Notes: generated from the sequence alone by a model not told the origin. Positions 9,811 through 19,464 are shown, numbered from the stretch's first letter. The stretch is DNA of 64,000 nucleotides from Mycolicibacterium anyangense (GCF_010731855.1 NZ_AP022620.1:4774001-4838000), one strand, 5' to 3'. A program made the numbers and translations.

Positions 9811-10365
9811 TCAGGCCGTTGGCATGCCGAGCGCGGCGAGCGCGCCGGTGACGGTCGCCTCGCGTAGCCGCGGCTGAGCGCTGTCGGGGAATTGCAGGCA
9901 GCAGTCCTGCAGACCGCCGAACGCGATGACCCCGCGCGTCGACTGCTCCAACGTCGGCTCCGGCCCGAAGATCAACCGGCACAACCGTTCTCGCCACGCC
10001 AGCAGCGTGTCGATCAATCCGAGATCGGCCAGTGTGGTCAGCTCGGTGATCACCAGCATCATGTCGGCGCGGTGCCGGTAGTGGAAGTCGAAGTAGCCCT
10101 CGAGCAGTTCGCGCGGGGTGGCCGGATCGTCGGTGGCACGCGCTTCCTGCTGGGTCACGAAGCGCTCACCTTCCTCGATGAGCGGCTGCAGGATGCTGCG
10201 GACCAGATCTTCGCGGGACTTGAAGTGGTAATAGAGCGCGGGCTTGGTGATGCCGAGCCGGTCGGCGATGTCCTGCAGGCTGGTGCGTTGCACGCCCTTC
10301 TGTCCGAACAGTTCGCGGGCGACATCCTGGATCCGTTCACGGGTTCCCGACGACGTCCTGGTCAT
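9811..10365 (-). CDS. TetR family transcriptional repressor
   Basis: This 184-residue TetR protein has its helix-turn-helix at about residues 25-48 (TSLQDIADRLGITKPALYYHFKSRE), followed by a helical ligand domain with no recognised ligand motif. It diverges from an FAD monooxygenase gene, and two palindromic operators lie between them. It therefore probably represses itself and the monooxygenase until a small aromatic or drug-like ligand binds. The ATG at 10365 is the natural start, 10 bp from the first operator. Confidence 0.9.
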   Translation of the reverse strand: MTRTSSGTRERIQDVARELFGQKGVQRTSLQDIADRLGITKPALYYHFKSREDLVRSILQPLIEEGERFVTQQEARATDDPATPRELLEGYFDFHYRHRADMMLVITELTTLADLGLIDTLLAWRERLCRLIFGPEPTLEQSTRGVIAFGGLQDCCLQFPDSAQPRLREATVTGALAALGMPTA

Positions 10366-10374
10366 GTAGCCACC

Positions 10375-10432
10375 CTAACTGACCGATCGTTAAGTAAGCT
10401 GGCATCACTTCACTTACCGACCGTTAAGTAAG
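10375..10432. promoter_or_regulatory. Two TetR operators in the divergent promoter
   Basis: Two related palindromes lie 34 bp apart, at 10378-10395 (ACTGACCGATCGTTAAGT) and 10412-10429 (ACTTACCGACCGTTAAGT). They share ACTNACCG...CGTTAAGT and right arms reading TTAAGTAAG. The second overlaps the ribosome-site region of the monooxygenase gene, the first abuts the repressor gene. Confidence 0.75.
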
Positions 10433-10441
10433 GGGATTGTC

Positions 10442-11656
10442 ATGCGGGTACTCATCTCTGGCGCCAGTATCGCCGGACCGGTATTGGCCTACTGGCTTAC
10501 TCGTCGCGGATTCGATGTCACCGTCGTCGAACGCGCCGATGCGCTGCGCAAAGCCGGCGGTCATGCGGTCGACCTGTTCCGCCCCGCGATGGAGATCTCC
10601 GAACGGATGGGTGTGATCGAGCAGGTCCGGGCGCGCGCAACCGGTACCACCAGGATGATCCTGCACCGCACCAACGGGCGCCCTCCGGTTGACGTGGACT
10701 ACTTGAAGCTGGTCGGCGTCATCTCGGACCGGCACATCGAGATCATGCGCGATGACCTGAGTCGGATCTACTACGACGCCGGTCGCGACGACGTCGAGTA
10801 CCTATTTGGTGACCAAATCACTGCGATCTCCGACGACGGCACCGTCGACTTCGTCCGCGCCGGGCGCCGTCGCTACGACGTCGTCGTCGGCGCCGACGGA
10901 CTGCATTCCGGCGTGCGGCAACTCGTCTTTGGTCCTGACTCCGGGCACAGCCGGTTCCTCGGCTGCTACCTGGCCGTCCTCTCGATCCCGAAAGCCTTTG
11001 CCCGCGAGGGTGAATTGACCAGCTTCGTCGATGCCGGCAGATGGGCGATGATCTATACGGCCGACCACCTCGACGATGCCCGTGCGGTATTCCTCTTCCG
11101 GTCCGTGCAACCGCTGGACTACCACCATCGTGACGACGCGCGGCAGCGTCTGCTGCTCCGCGCCGCGTTCGACGACCTGGACCCGACCGTCGGTCGCTGG
11201 CTCGGCGAACTCGACCGCGCGGCCTCGTTCTATTTCGACTCGATCACCCAACTAGACCGGACCAGCTGGTCGCGGGGCCGAGTCACCCTGGTCGGCGATG
11301 CGGGCTATTGCCCCGGACCCGGCGTCGGCGGCAGCACCAGCCTGGCCGTGCTGGGCGCCTACGTACTGGCCGGTGAACTGGAGCGGGCCGGCGACGACTA
11401 CGCCTCGGCGTTCGCCGCCTACGAAGCGGTGATGGCTGATCCGGTGCGGCACAGCCGCGCGTTCGCCCGCCGGGTGGCCAAGACCCTGGTGCCGCGTTCG
11501 GCCTTCGGGGTGCGGGCCCTGGTCGCCGCGGCCCGCATCCTGGATGCCGTGCCAGCCGGTCTGACCAGGACTGTTGCCAACCTCAACGACAATGGCGTCC
11601 GGTTGTACGACGCGATGGGCTATCCCGACTACCCGGTGCCGGGTGCCATCGCCTGA
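10442..11656 (+). CDS. FAD-dependent aromatic-ring-type monooxygenase
   Basis: This 404-residue flavoprotein is of the class A (PHBH/TetX-like) group. It has the N-terminal dinucleotide fold ISGASIAGPVLAYWLTRRGFDV, the DG motif VGADGLHSGVRQ (about 157-168) and the GD motif VTLVGDAGYCPGPGVGGS (about 281-298). It uses NAD(P)H and O2 to hydroxylate an unknown substrate; TetX-like inactivation of a drug is one possibility. It is divergently paired with the TetR gene. The ATG follows AAGGGGATTGTC. Substrate cannot be read from the sequence. Confidence 0.9.
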   Translation: MRVLISGASIAGPVLAYWLTRRGFDVTVVERADALRKAGGHAVDLFRPAMEISERMGVIEQVRARATGTTRMILHRTNGRPPVDVDYLKLVGVISDRHIEIMRDDLSRIYYDAGRDDVEYLFGDQITAISDDGTVDFVRAGRRRYDVVVGADGLHSGVRQLVFGPDSGHSRFLGCYLAVLSIPKAFAREGELTSFVDAGRWAMIYTADHLDDARAVFLFRSVQPLDYHHRDDARQRLLLRAAFDDLDPTVGRWLGELDRAASFYFDSITQLDRTSWSRGRVTLVGDAGYCPGPGVGGSTSLAVLGAYVLAGELERAGDDYASAFAAYEAVMADPVRHSRAFARRVAKTLVPRSAFGVRALVAAARILDAVPAGLTRTVANLNDNGVRLYDAMGYPDYPVPGAIA

Positions 11657-11749
11657 GGGAAGCCCACCTGGCAGGATCCGCGACCCGTCGATCCCGGCCG
11701 TAATAGCCTTGTGACCTGCTGGGGTTCTCCTTTCCGGCGGGTGAGCAGA

Positions 11750-11755
11750 TACGCT
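11750..11755 (+). promoter_or_regulatory. -10 element of ttfA, leaderless
   Basis: TACGCT ends 7 nt before the ATG at 11763, so transcription should begin at or next to the start codon. Confidence 0.55.
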
Positions 11756-11762
11756 AGGCCTA

Positions 11763-12551
11763 ATGGTTCCGTTCTGGTTCACGCTGTCCGCACTCTGCTT
11801 CGTGGGTGCGGCAGTGTTGCTATACATCGACATCGGCCGCCGCCGCGGCCTCGGCCGCCGCCGCAAGTCCTGGGCGCGGTCGCACGGCTTCGACTTCGAG
11901 GCTGAGTCCACCGAGATCGTCAGCCGCTGGACGCGCGGCGTCATGTCGACCGTCGGTGACGTCACCGCCCGCAACGTGGTGCTCGGCCAGATCCGCGGTG
12001 AAGCGGTCTACATCTTCGACCTCGAAGACGTCGCCACCGTGATCGCCCTGCACCGCAAGGTCGGCACCAACGTCGTGATGGATCTGCGGCTCAAGGGCAT
12101 CGCCGAGCCGCGCGAGAACGACATCTGGCTGCTCGGCGCCATCGGCCCGCGGATGGTGTACTCCACCAACCTCGACGCCGCCCGCCGCGCCTGCGACCGC
12201 CGGATGGTCACCTTCGCCCACACCGCACCGGACTGTGCGGAGATCATGTGGAACGAGCAGAACTGGACGTTGGTGTCGATGCCGATCACTTCCAGCCGCG
12301 CCCAATGGGACGAGGGTCTGCGCACCGTTCGGCAGTTCAATGACCTGCTGCGGGTGCTGCCGCCGCTGCCTGCACAGGCTGCCCTCACGCAGTCGGCCGG
12401 CCGTCGCAATCCCGCACCCGGGCGCCCGCTGGCTCCGGCCGGTCGCCGCGAACTGCCCACCGGCCGCACCGACGCTCCGCCGCCGCTGCGCCCGCAGCAG
12501 CCGCGTGGCTCGAGCCAGGCCGGCACCCAAGCCCCTAATTACCAGCGCTGA
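11763..12551 (+). CDS. ttfA: TtfA, trehalose monomycolate transport factor
   Basis: This 262-residue protein matches the M. tuberculosis Rv0383c type: one N-terminal membrane helix (residues 3-23), a basic stop-transfer segment (RRRGLGRRRK), a cytoplasmic domain (about 35-205) and a Pro/Arg-rich disordered tail. TtfA binds MmpL3 and is needed for trehalose monomycolate export to the outer mycomembrane. Position between clpB and pyrE agrees with the M. tuberculosis order. No ribosome site precedes the ATG, but a -10 box sits at leaderless distance. Confidence 0.85.
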   Translation: MVPFWFTLSALCFVGAAVLLYIDIGRRRGLGRRRKSWARSHGFDFEAESTEIVSRWTRGVMSTVGDVTARNVVLGQIRGEAVYIFDLEDVATVIALHRKVGTNVVMDLRLKGIAEPRENDIWLLGAIGPRMVYSTNLDAARRACDRRMVTFAHTAPDCAEIMWNEQNWTLVSMPITSSRAQWDEGLRTVRQFNDLLRVLPPLPAQAALTQSAGRRNPAPGRPLAPAGRRELPTGRTDAPPPLRPQQPRGSSQAGTQAPNYQR

Positions 12552-12558
12552 ACTTCGA

Positions 12559-12564
12559 TAGGGT
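12559..12564 (+). promoter_or_regulatory. -10 element of the SDR gene, leaderless
   Basis: TAGGGT ends 6 nt before the GTG at 12571, supporting a leaderless transcript starting at that codon. Confidence 0.5.
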
Positions 12565-12570
12565 CACGGC

Positions 12571-13347
12571 GTGTCCCGTCCCGTTGCCCTTGTTACTGGG
12601 CCCACCTCAGGTCTTGGCGCAGGCTATGCCCGCCGGTACGCCCGCGACGGCTACGACGTGGTGTTGGTCGCCCGCAACCAGGAGCGTCTCGACGATCTCG
12701 CCGCCGAGCTGCGAGCTGCCCATGGCGTGGCCGTCGAGGTTCTGACCGCCGATCTGGCGGAAGCCGCCGACCGCGCCACGGTTGCTGACCGGTTGGCCGC
12801 CGGGGTGCAGGTGCTGGTGAACAACGCCGGCTTCGGCACCTCTGGTGAATTCTGGACCGCCGATCCGGCGATGCTGCAGGCCCAGCTCGACGTCAACGTC
12901 ACCGCGGTGATGCACCTGACCCGGGCCGCGCTGCCGCCGATGCTGACCGCCGGGTCCGGCACGGTGATCAACATCGCCAGCGTGGCGGGGTTGCTGTCCG
13001 GGCGCGGCTCCACCTACTCGGCCTCCAAGGCCTGGGTGGTGTCCTTCACCGAAGGCCTGGCCAACGGACTCGACGGCAAGGGTGTCGGTATCCATGTGGT
13101 GTGTCCGGGCTTCGTACACACCGAATTTCACGAGCGTGCGGGAATCGACATGAAGTCGATCCCGAACATCATGTGGCTCAACGTCGATGACGTTGTCGCC
13201 GAAAGCCTTGCCGATGTGGCCAAAGGCAAAGTCATCAGCGTTCCCGGTCTGCAGTACAAGGTGCTGACGACCGGCGGACGCCTCGTTCCGCGCGGCCTGG
13301 TCCGCGCGCTCACCAAGGGATTTGGACGTGGCCGAGACCGCACCTGA
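12571..13347 (+). CDS. SDR family NAD(P)-dependent oxidoreductase
   Basis: This 258-residue short-chain dehydrogenase has the cofactor motif VTGPTSGLGAGYARRYA (TGxxxGxG, residues 7-16), NNAG (about 83), the catalytic Ser (NIASVAG) and the YxxxK pair (TYSASKAWV, about 148-153). Arg36 after VVLVARN suggests NADP(H). It follows ttfA by 19 bp, and its end overlaps pyrE by 20 bp. The C-terminal hydrophobic/basic stretch (RLVPRGLVRALTKGFGR) resembles membrane-associated SDRs that act on lipids. Substrate is unknown. Confidence 0.9.
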   Translation: MSRPVALVTGPTSGLGAGYARRYARDGYDVVLVARNQERLDDLAAELRAAHGVAVEVLTADLAEAADRATVADRLAAGVQVLVNNAGFGTSGEFWTADPAMLQAQLDVNVTAVMHLTRAALPPMLTAGSGTVINIASVAGLLSGRGSTYSASKAWVVSFTEGLANGLDGKGVGIHVVCPGFVHTEFHERAGIDMKSIPNIMWLNVDDVVAESLADVAKGKVISVPGLQYKVLTTGGRLVPRGLVRALTKGFGRGRDRT

Positions 13348-13888
13348 ACTCAATGCCGAACTGCGCGACGACCTTGCCCGGTTGGTGCGTGAACTGTCGG
13401 TGGTCTTCGGCCGGGTGACATTGTCCTCGGGCAAGGAAGCCGACTACTACGTCGACCTGCGCCGGGCGACCTTGCATCACCAGGCCGCCCCGTTGATCGG
13501 CCGGCTCATGCGCGAGCTCACCAGCGACTGGGATTACGCCGCCGTGGGCGGGCTGACCATGGGTGCCGATCCGGTGGCCGCCGCCGTGATGCACGCACCC
13601 GGCCGGCCCATCGACGCCTTCGTTGTGCGCAAGTCGGCGAAAACCCATGGGCTGCAACGACAAATCGAAGGTGCCGATGTGGTGGGCAAGCGGGTACTGG
13701 TGGTCGAGGACACCAGCACCACCGGCGGCTCGGCGCTGACGGCGGTGCGGGCGGTACGCGAGGCGGGCGCCACAGTCGTGGGCGTTGCGACGGTGGTGGA
13801 CCGGGCGACAGGCGCCGCCGAGGCCATCGAAGCCGAAGGTGTGCCGTACCGCAGCATCCTCGGATTGACCGACCTCGGCCTGGCCTGA
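13328..13888 (+). CDS. pyrE: Orotate phosphoribosyltransferase
   Basis: This 186-residue enzyme joins orotate to PRPP, giving OMP in pyrimidine synthesis. The PRPP loop is RVLVVEDTSTTGGSALTAV (about 120-138) and the N-terminal segment RVTLSSGKEADYYVDLRRATLH is family-typical. The GTG at 13328 is chosen because AAGGGA lies 6 nt upstream; a TTG at 13322 is possible. It overlaps the SDR gene, so the two are probably coupled. The order clpB-ttfA-pyrE matches M. tuberculosis (recalled), where pyrE is also called umpA. Confidence 0.95.
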   Translation: MAETAPELNAELRDDLARLVRELSVVFGRVTLSSGKEADYYVDLRRATLHHQAAPLIGRLMRELTSDWDYAAVGGLTMGADPVAAAVMHAPGRPIDAFVVRKSAKTHGLQRQIEGADVVGKRVLVVEDTSTTGGSALTAVRAVREAGATVVGVATVVDRATGAAEAIEAEGVPYRSILGLTDLGLA

Positions 13889-13906
13889 GCCCGGGATACT
13901 CGGTTC

Positions 13907-14713
13907 ATGGAGCGGCGTCAGCAGGCGGCAATGACAGCGGATGACGAGATTGGACAGCCTTCCGATCTGTACTGGGACGACGTCGTCGACGTCATCTGCG
14001 CGGGCCGTGGCGCCGGGGCGTTGTCGCAGGCCATCCTGTGTACGGATCTCGGCCTGAACGTGATGCTCGCCGACGCGGTGAACCCCGCCGACCTCGCCGA
14101 CGACGACACGTTGGCCTATCTGCAAGCCATGATCGACGATCTCGGGCTGGCGGATCGCACCTCGCAGGGTCTGGAGCTGCCGGTCGTCCGCGCGGTGCCC
14201 GAACCGCCGGCCACCCCCAAGAAGGGTCGGCCCGCTACCGTGGCACCCTTCGTCGGTTCGAGGTTGCGCGACTGGGCTGCGCAGTGCGCCGCCTCCCCGT
14301 TCGGGGTGATCTACAGCGCCGTACCCGATGGCATGACGCCGATGCGCACCGAATCGGGACAGGCGATCCGGGCGGCCCTGCTCGGCGCCTACCAGCCCGA
14401 CGCAGACCGGCCCGGCCCCGCGCTGACGGACTGGTTGGCCCGGCAGGTCGAGGAGCGTGACATCCCCAGCGAAGGCGTAGGCCTGCAGAAGCTGATCTTC
14501 GAGGACGGCAGGGTGGCCGGTGCCGCCATCGAGGGGCCCGCTGGCACCAGGCTGGTGCGTGCCCTGGATGGTGTCGCGCTGTCGACCGGACCCACTCCCG
14601 GCGGTGCCCAGTGGCCTGCTCAGCCGGAATTGCGCGACATCGAGGTTCAGGTTGCGGTCGTCAGCCGGACGGCCAGCCGATTCGGTCGAGTCGAACTACT
14701 GCACATCGACTGA
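13907..14713 (+). CDS. Unknown protein with degenerate dinucleotide-binding N-terminus
   Basis: This 268-residue protein is not recognised beyond its N-terminus, where DDVVDVICAGRGAGALSQAI resembles the FAD-binding start (DVVVVGxGxGG) of flavoprotein dehydrogenases. The acidic ribose-binding residue would be Asp in VMLAD. The rest shows no catalytic motif and is too short for a full flavin dehydrogenase. It may be a remnant or a specialised Rossmann protein. The ATG at 13907 lies 6 nt after GATACT, consistent with a leaderless start; an internal ATG at 13931 is an alternative. It converges on the GGDEF-EAL gene with 1 bp between stops. Confidence 0.6.
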   Translation: MERRQQAAMTADDEIGQPSDLYWDDVVDVICAGRGAGALSQAILCTDLGLNVMLADAVNPADLADDDTLAYLQAMIDDLGLADRTSQGLELPVVRAVPEPPATPKKGRPATVAPFVGSRLRDWAAQCAASPFGVIYSAVPDGMTPMRTESGQAIRAALLGAYQPDADRPGPALTDWLARQVEERDIPSEGVGLQKLIFEDGRVAGAAIEGPAGTRLVRALDGVALSTGPTPGGAQWPAQPELRDIEVQVAVVSRTASRFGRVELLHID

Positions 14714-14714
14714 C

Positions 14715-16574
14715 TCAGCGGGCTTTGGGCACTCCGAAGTTCACCGGCACCACCTTCTTGGCGAACAGTTCGGCCATCGCCTCGGCGGGCAGCGGGCGTG
14801 ACAGCAGGAAACCCTGTGCCCGATGGCAGCCGTGCTGCAGCAGCGTGCGGGCTGCGGTCTCGGACTCGACGCCTTCCGCCACCAACTCCAGCCCGAACGC
14901 TTCGGCCAATGCGATGACCGCCCGAACGATCGCCAGATCCCCGGGGTTGGACCCTAGGTCCAAGACGAAGCTCTTGTCGATCTTGAGGGTGTCCACCGGA
15001 AGAGATTTCAGGTGCGTCAGCACGCTGTAGCCGGTTCCGAAGTCATCGATGGCCACCTGCACACCGACCTCCTTGAGGCCGGCGAGGGTGATTCGGGTGG
15101 TCTCGATGTCTTGGACCACAACACTTTCGGTGATCTCCAGGCATACCGACTTGCCGTCGAGCCCGAACTCTTCGATGGTCTCGCGGACCGATTCGACGAA
15201 GCCGTCGGTGACCAGCTGCACCGGCGAGACGTTGATTCTCAGTGTCGCGTTCTCGGTGATTCCCTTGGCCAGCCACTGGCTGAACTGCTCGCAGGCCGCC
15301 CGCATCACCCAGCGCCCCAATTCGCCTGCCAGATTGATGGATTCAGCGACGTGGATGAACGAGTCGGGCAACAGTAAGCCCCGGGTGGGGTGTTGCCAGC
15401 GGACCAGCGCCTCGGTGGCCAGCACCTCGCCGGTGCGCATGTCGATCTCGGGCAGGTAGTGCAGGGTCAGTGAACCCGTCTCGATGACGCCCTGCAGGTG
15501 CAACTCGATGTCGTTGCGGAATTCACTGCTCAGCGACATCTCGTCGGTGAACACCGCGATCTTGTTGCCCCCGGCATTCTTTGCGTTCAGTACGGCCTGA
15601 TCGGCCCGGCGCAGCAGATCCGAGGTGGTATCTCGCCCAGGTGACCCCAGCGCGACACCGATACTGACTGTGCGGGTGAGCATCTCGCCGCCGAGCGCTA
15701 CCCGCTCACGCAACAGCGCCTGTAACCGGTAGGCCAGCGCCTCGGCATCCTCGGCACTCATCGGTGCGGCGGGAACCACCACGAATTCGTCGCCGCCCAG
15801 ACGTGCGATGACGTCGGCAGGGTTGGTCTCCTCGCGCAACCGCTCGGCGAAGGTCCGGATGAACCAGTCACCGGCCTGGTGGCCGAGGTAGTCGTTGATC
15901 GCCTTGAGCCGGTCGAGGTCGAGGAACAGCGCCGAGACCGGTCCGGGCCGGCCGACCCGAAGCCGATCGTCGAGATGGGCCAGCAACGCACGACGGTTGC
16001 TCAGGCCGGTGAGATCGTCGTGCTCGGCGAGGTAACGCAGCTGGTCCTCGGCAACCACCCGGGCCTGAACTTGAGCGAACAGCGAAGCAATTGCCTTGAG
16101 CGCGTTGAGTTCTTGGGGTGACCAGTCCTTGATGCCGAACTTGATGAATCCCAGCGCCCCGGTCGTGACGTCACCGGACAACAACGGCACCGACGCCAGC
16201 GAGGGCAGTGCGTAGCCGGCTTCGGCGACGCGGCGCTGGTAGTCGTCGGCGTCTTCCTCCACCGGTTCGGGGGAGAAGAACACCGGCTCCTTGGCGTGTT
16301 CGGCGGCCGCGAAGATCGGGTCGGCGTCGGCGAAGTACACCACGCCGAGCGGATCGGGATCGGGCACCTCGGGACGGGCCGGCCACTCGGCCACCAGCTT
16401 GGTCGCCCGGATCGAATGGTCGTTGTATCGCAGGAAGCTCACGTCCACGCCGAAGGTCTCCACCAGTTCGGCGAGCACCTCCCGGCTCACCTCGGCCGAC
16501 GTTGCCGAGGTGGCCGCCATCAGCATCGTCGCGACGTCGGTGACGAGGGTGTCGAGGCGGTGCGGTGCGGTCAT
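14715..16574 (-). CDS. GAF-GGDEF-EAL protein, bifunctional cyclic-di-GMP cyclase/phosphodiesterase
   Basis: This 619-residue protein has a GAF-like sensor (about 10-175), a GGDEF domain with GGDEF intact at 260-264 and an EAL domain with EAL at 388-390. EAL metal and catalytic motifs are present: [33 protein letters not shown] and VAEGVESE. The usual inhibitory RxxD site five residues before GGDEF reads NPAD, so product inhibition is probably lost. Layout and length match M. tuberculosis Rv1354c and M. smegmatis DcpA as recalled. Its ATG overlaps the stop of the upstream ThiF/nitroreductase gene (ATGA), implying coupled translation. It can be expected to both make and break cyclic-di-GMP. Confidence 0.92.
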   Translation of the reverse strand: MTAPHRLDTLVTDVATMLMAATSATSAEVSREVLAELVETFGVDVSFLRYNDHSIRATKLVAEWPARPEVPDPDPLGVVYFADADPIFAAAEHAKEPVFFSPEPVEEDADDYQRRVAEAGYALPSLASVPLLSGDVTTGALGFIKFGIKDWSPQELNALKAIASLFAQVQARVVAEDQLRYLAEHDDLTGLSNRRALLAHLDDRLRVGRPGPVSALFLDLDRLKAINDYLGHQAGDWFIRTFAERLREETNPADVIARLGGDEFVVVPAAPMSAEDAEALAYRLQALLRERVALGGEMLTRTVSIGVALGSPGRDTTSDLLRRADQAVLNAKNAGGNKIAVFTDEMSLSSEFRNDIELHLQGVIETGSLTLHYLPEIDMRTGEVLATEALVRWQHPTRGLLLPDSFIHVAESINLAGELGRWVMRAACEQFSQWLAKGITENATLRINVSPVQLVTDGFVESVRETIEEFGLDGKSVCLEITESVVVQDIETTRITLAGLKEVGVQVAIDDFGTGYSVLTHLKSLPVDTLKIDKSFVLDLGSNPGDLAIVRAVIALAEAFGLELVAEGVESETAARTLLQHGCHRAQGFLLSRPLPAEAMAELFAKKVVPVNFGVPKAR

Positions 16575-18715
16575 CGGGACAGCTCGCCCTCGAGCGGCCG
16601 GCGGCGGCTGCGCACCGAGGGCCGGGGGGCGTGGATGAAGCGCAATACCAGCGCCTGGCCTTCGCCGGGTTCGGTGCCGGTGAGATCCCGGAACTGCTGT
16701 TGCAGTGACCGCAGTTCCGGAACATGTTGGGCAGCAAGCTCGGCGAGGTCACCGTCGTCGTGCGCGTAGAGGAACACCGGGGATACCGGCTGGATTCCGA
16801 TACCGTGCAGCTGGGCGGCGATCCAGACCGCCTCCACCGCCGCTCCGCCGCGGGCGTAGTCGGTCAATGTGTGTCCGGCCATCGTCACCACACCGAGGCC
16901 CGAACTGCCCAGGACGCGTTTGGTCACATCCTCGCCGAGTGCGTGGCCGGCGTCCCACTGCGCGAGGCGAGCCATGACGTCACCGCGGCGCAGGATGTCC
17001 AGCGTGGCGATGTCGGCCGGGTCGAGTTCGAGGCCGCGAATGTCGAGACCATCGGAGACGTCCTCGTCGGGCCAACGCAGTTCGGAGATCATCTCGGCGT
17101 GCAGCCGCGGCTGCAGGTAGCGAATCCTGTCGGTGGCCGCCAGGATGGCCGCAGCGCGCTCGATGTCGGCGCGCTCGGTGAGCAGGCGCAGTACACCGCC
17201 TTCGGTCTGCGCCGCGTCCTCGAGCGCCGTGACAGTCGCCGTACTGAGCGGCGTGGGTGTGCCCCGATGCCGGTTGGTCTCGCGGGCCAGCATCGGACCG
17301 TACAGGTCGGCCAGGGCGTCGTCCCGGCCGTCGCCGAGCGTGATGGTTGCGCGCAGGGGCACGTCGGTGTCGTCCTCGGTGAAGCGCACCGGGCCCAGCA
17401 CGCCACGGGACGCAGCAACGATCCGTGCGTTGTACGCGGCAGCGCCGATGGCCACCGCGCTGCCGCGGTAGGCGACGTCCATCGTCGAGGTGTACTCGGC
17501 TGCCATCTGGACGGTCACCGAATCATTCTCCGCCACAATGTGCCACGGCTGCATGTTGCCCCCCGACGGGGCGCGCTGGATGGCGGTGGCGACGGCGGTG
17601 AGCACCGGTTGGGAGTCGTCGGGCGCATCGGTTGCAGTGCTGGTAGCCGGTGCGATCGTGGCCGGTGGCTCGGGTTCGGCGATCGAATCCAGCGCGCTGG
17701 ACACATCGATGCGCACCCGCCCGGACGGTAATGCCTCACCGAGCCCGATCCGGCGCACCGCCTCGGCCACGCTGGCCGCACCGACGGCGATGTCGCCGGC
17801 GAGTTGCGGCCAGGTCGACAGCGAGCGGCCCACTTCGACCAGTGATGCCGCCCCGCGATCGGACAGACGTGCCGCATCGACGATCCGCAGGACGTGGGGA
17901 ACCTTGTCGCTGCTGCTGAGCCCGGCCAGGTCGGCGGTGCTGATCGCACCGAGAAGTCCGTGCAGGATCGGCCGTTGCGGGTCCTGGTCGTATCGTTCGA
18001 CATCGATCAGTCCGCGATCGCTGCTGGCCATCACCACCGGAATGCGCCGCTGCCGGGCTGCTTCACGCACCGCGGCCTTGATGTCCAGCGAGTCGCATTC
18101 CTCGACCACTACGTCGAGGCCGTCGAGGAAGCCGTCGATCGAGTCCTGGGTGATGCCGGATGTCGACACGGTGACCGGCAGGTAGGGGTCGAGTTCGGCG
18201 ATCCGTCGCGCTGCCACGATCGCCTTGTTCACGCCGATGTCGAACACGGTTGCCGGAACCCGGTTCAGGTTCGACAGCTCGAGGGTGTCGAAGTCGGCGA
18301 GCCGCAGTTCGCCGCACAGTCCCTCGGCAGCCAGCGTGTGGGCGATCGCGTGCCCGACCGACAGGCCCACCACACCGATCCGCAGTCCGGCCAGCGTGTC
18401 CTGCTCCGCGAGGGTGATCATGTTGCGGTTGCGGTCCAGCCGCAGCCGGCGAAATCCCTGAGGGCCGGGGACGGCAACGACCGCCCGGCGCCACGGGTAG
18501 TACGCCCAGCGCATCGGCTCGGCGAGGATCTCCGAATCTGGGGTGGGACGCAGCGCCTGCAAAGCTGCCGCGAACTCGGCTGTGCGGTCGACGAATTCGA
18601 TCGATACGTCAGACCGCAGCTGCTCGAGTGCGGTGGTGTCCCCCGGGTTGTCGCTGTGCAGTAGGTGTGCGCTGTACGCGTCCGCGCCGATACCGGCGGA
18701 GACGTCGAAACTCAC
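16571..18715 (-). CDS. Rv1355c-type fusion of E1-like ThiF domain and nitroreductase domain
   Basis: This 714-residue protein is the length of M. tuberculosis Rv1355c (annotated moeY). Residues about 108-300 form an E1-like adenylation domain: [17 protein letters not shown] for the nucleotide loop, [13 protein letters not shown] and [15 protein letters not shown]. The glycine loop is atypical (GLSVG rather than GxGGLG), and no Cys-x-x-Cys zinc site is visible. After a Pro/Ala/Thr linker (345-370), residues 371-700 form an FMN nitroreductase-like domain starting with [12 protein letters not shown]. The old molybdopterin name rests only on the ThiF domain. The GTG start overlaps the upstream stop (GTGA). 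Activity is unknown; E1 plus FMN oxidase recalls peptide-modifying systems. Confidence 0.85.
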   Translation of the reverse strand: MSFDVSAGIGADAYSAHLLHSDNPGDTTALEQLRSDVSIEFVDRTAEFAAALQALRPTPDSEILAEPMRWAYYPWRRAVVAVPGPQGFRRLRLDRNRNMITLAEQDTLAGLRIGVVGLSVGHAIAHTLAAEGLCGELRLADFDTLELSNLNRVPATVFDIGVNKAIVAARRIAELDPYLPVTVSTSGITQDSIDGFLDGLDVVVEECDSLDIKAAVREAARQRRIPVVMASSDRGLIDVERYDQDPQRPILHGLLGAISTADLAGLSSSDKVPHVLRIVDAARLSDRGAASLVEVGRSLSTWPQLAGDIAVGAASVAEAVRRIGLGEALPSGRVRIDVSSALDSIAEPEPPATIAPATSTATDAPDDSQPVLTAVATAIQRAPSGGNMQPWHIVAENDSVTVQMAAEYTSTMDVAYRGSAVAIGAAAYNARIVAASRGVLGPVRFTEDDTDVPLRATITLGDGRDDALADLYGPMLARETNRHRGTPTPLSTATVTALEDAAQTEGGVLRLLTERADIERAAAILAATDRIRYLQPRLHAEMISELRWPDEDVSDGLDIRGLELDPADIATLDILRRGDVMARLAQWDAGHALGEDVTKRVLGSSGLGVVTMAGHTLTDYARGGAAVEAVWIAAQLHGIGIQPVSPVFLYAHDDGDLAELAAQHVPELRSLQQQFRDLTGTEPGEGQALVLRFIHAPRPSVRSRRRPLEGELSR

Positions 18716-19464
18716 ATGCCACTCCCGTACTGCATGCCGAAGCCGCCGAATTCATCGGACAGCGTGGCCAGCATACGCATCTCCTTGACGATCTTCGCCA
18801 GCTGCCGCGGCTCGGCGTGGTTGGCGAAGGTGCGACGGTCCCAGAACATCAACTTGGTGCGGTAACGCTCGCTCGGGTAGGCGGCGGCAGGAACCTTGGT
18901 CGCCACAACACCTCCCGATGAACTCCACTTGTCGAGCACGTGAGCCGCGGCGGTGGCCATGATGAACTGCGCGCCCAGCAGTTCCATCGTGGGGAACGCG
19001 GTCCGTGCGAAGGTGTTGGTCAGCGAGCCGGCCCGGGCGGGGTCGTCGGCGACCCACGCGGACTTCATCTCCACCACGCCGAACGGCAGACGGTCGGTGA
19101 TCATCTTGCGGACCAGGTCCTGGCCGGGCTGGCCCTCCCACTCGACGATCGCGTGCGACTCGTCGGCGTTGAAGTACGGGCCCTTGGCGCGCAGTCCGCC
19201 GACCACTGCACCGGAGGGATCCAGCGCGGTGTAGAACAGCGTGGTGTCCCGGCCGTCGGAGAACGAGTCCAGGTCCAGCGCAGCCTCGACACCGTGCTTC
19301 TGGTAGTTGCGTTGCGCACCTTGCAGGTAGTCTTGCCATAGACCAGGTTCGCTGCCCGGTTGAGCAAGCACGATGGTGCACCCCGTGTCCTCGTCCTGCC
19401 AGCTAATGGTTTCGGGCAGGTGGTATAGGGTCTCGTCAGGAACGGCCAGCACAGAAGTGTTCAT
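18712..19464 (-). CDS. Possible N-acyltransferase-like protein, first gene of the c-di-GMP-linked operon
   Basis: This 250-residue protein is not firmly recognised. Segments such as [32 protein letters not shown] and [24 protein letters not shown] recall the GNAT-fold autoinducer-synthase or N-acyl amino acid synthase group, where the early Arg and Glu contact substrate. It has no signal peptide or membrane helix. The ATG at 19464 is chosen for the GGGAAA ribosome site; a longer reading frame upstream is basic and unlikely. It probably corresponds in position to Rv1356c of M. tuberculosis. Its stop overlaps the next start, so it is the first of three coupled genes. Confidence 0.55.
   Translation of the reverse strand: MNTSVLAVPDETLYHLPETISWQDEDTGCTIVLAQPGSEPGLWQDYLQGAQRNYQKHGVEAALDLDSFSDGRDTTLFYTALDPSGAVVGGLRAKGPYFNADESHAIVEWEGQPGQDLVRKMITDRLPFGVVEMKSAWVADDPARAGSLTNTFARTAFPTMELLGAQFIMATAAAHVLDKWSSSGGVVATKVPAAAYPSERYRTKLMFWDRRTFANHAEPRQLAKIVKEMRMLATLSDEFGGFGMQYGSGM

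Noticed and set aside
16571..18715. Molybdopterin biosynthesis enzyme MoeY as a literal function
   Set aside because: Only the ThiF half suggests it. No molybdopterin genes are nearby, and the C-terminal half is nitroreductase-like.
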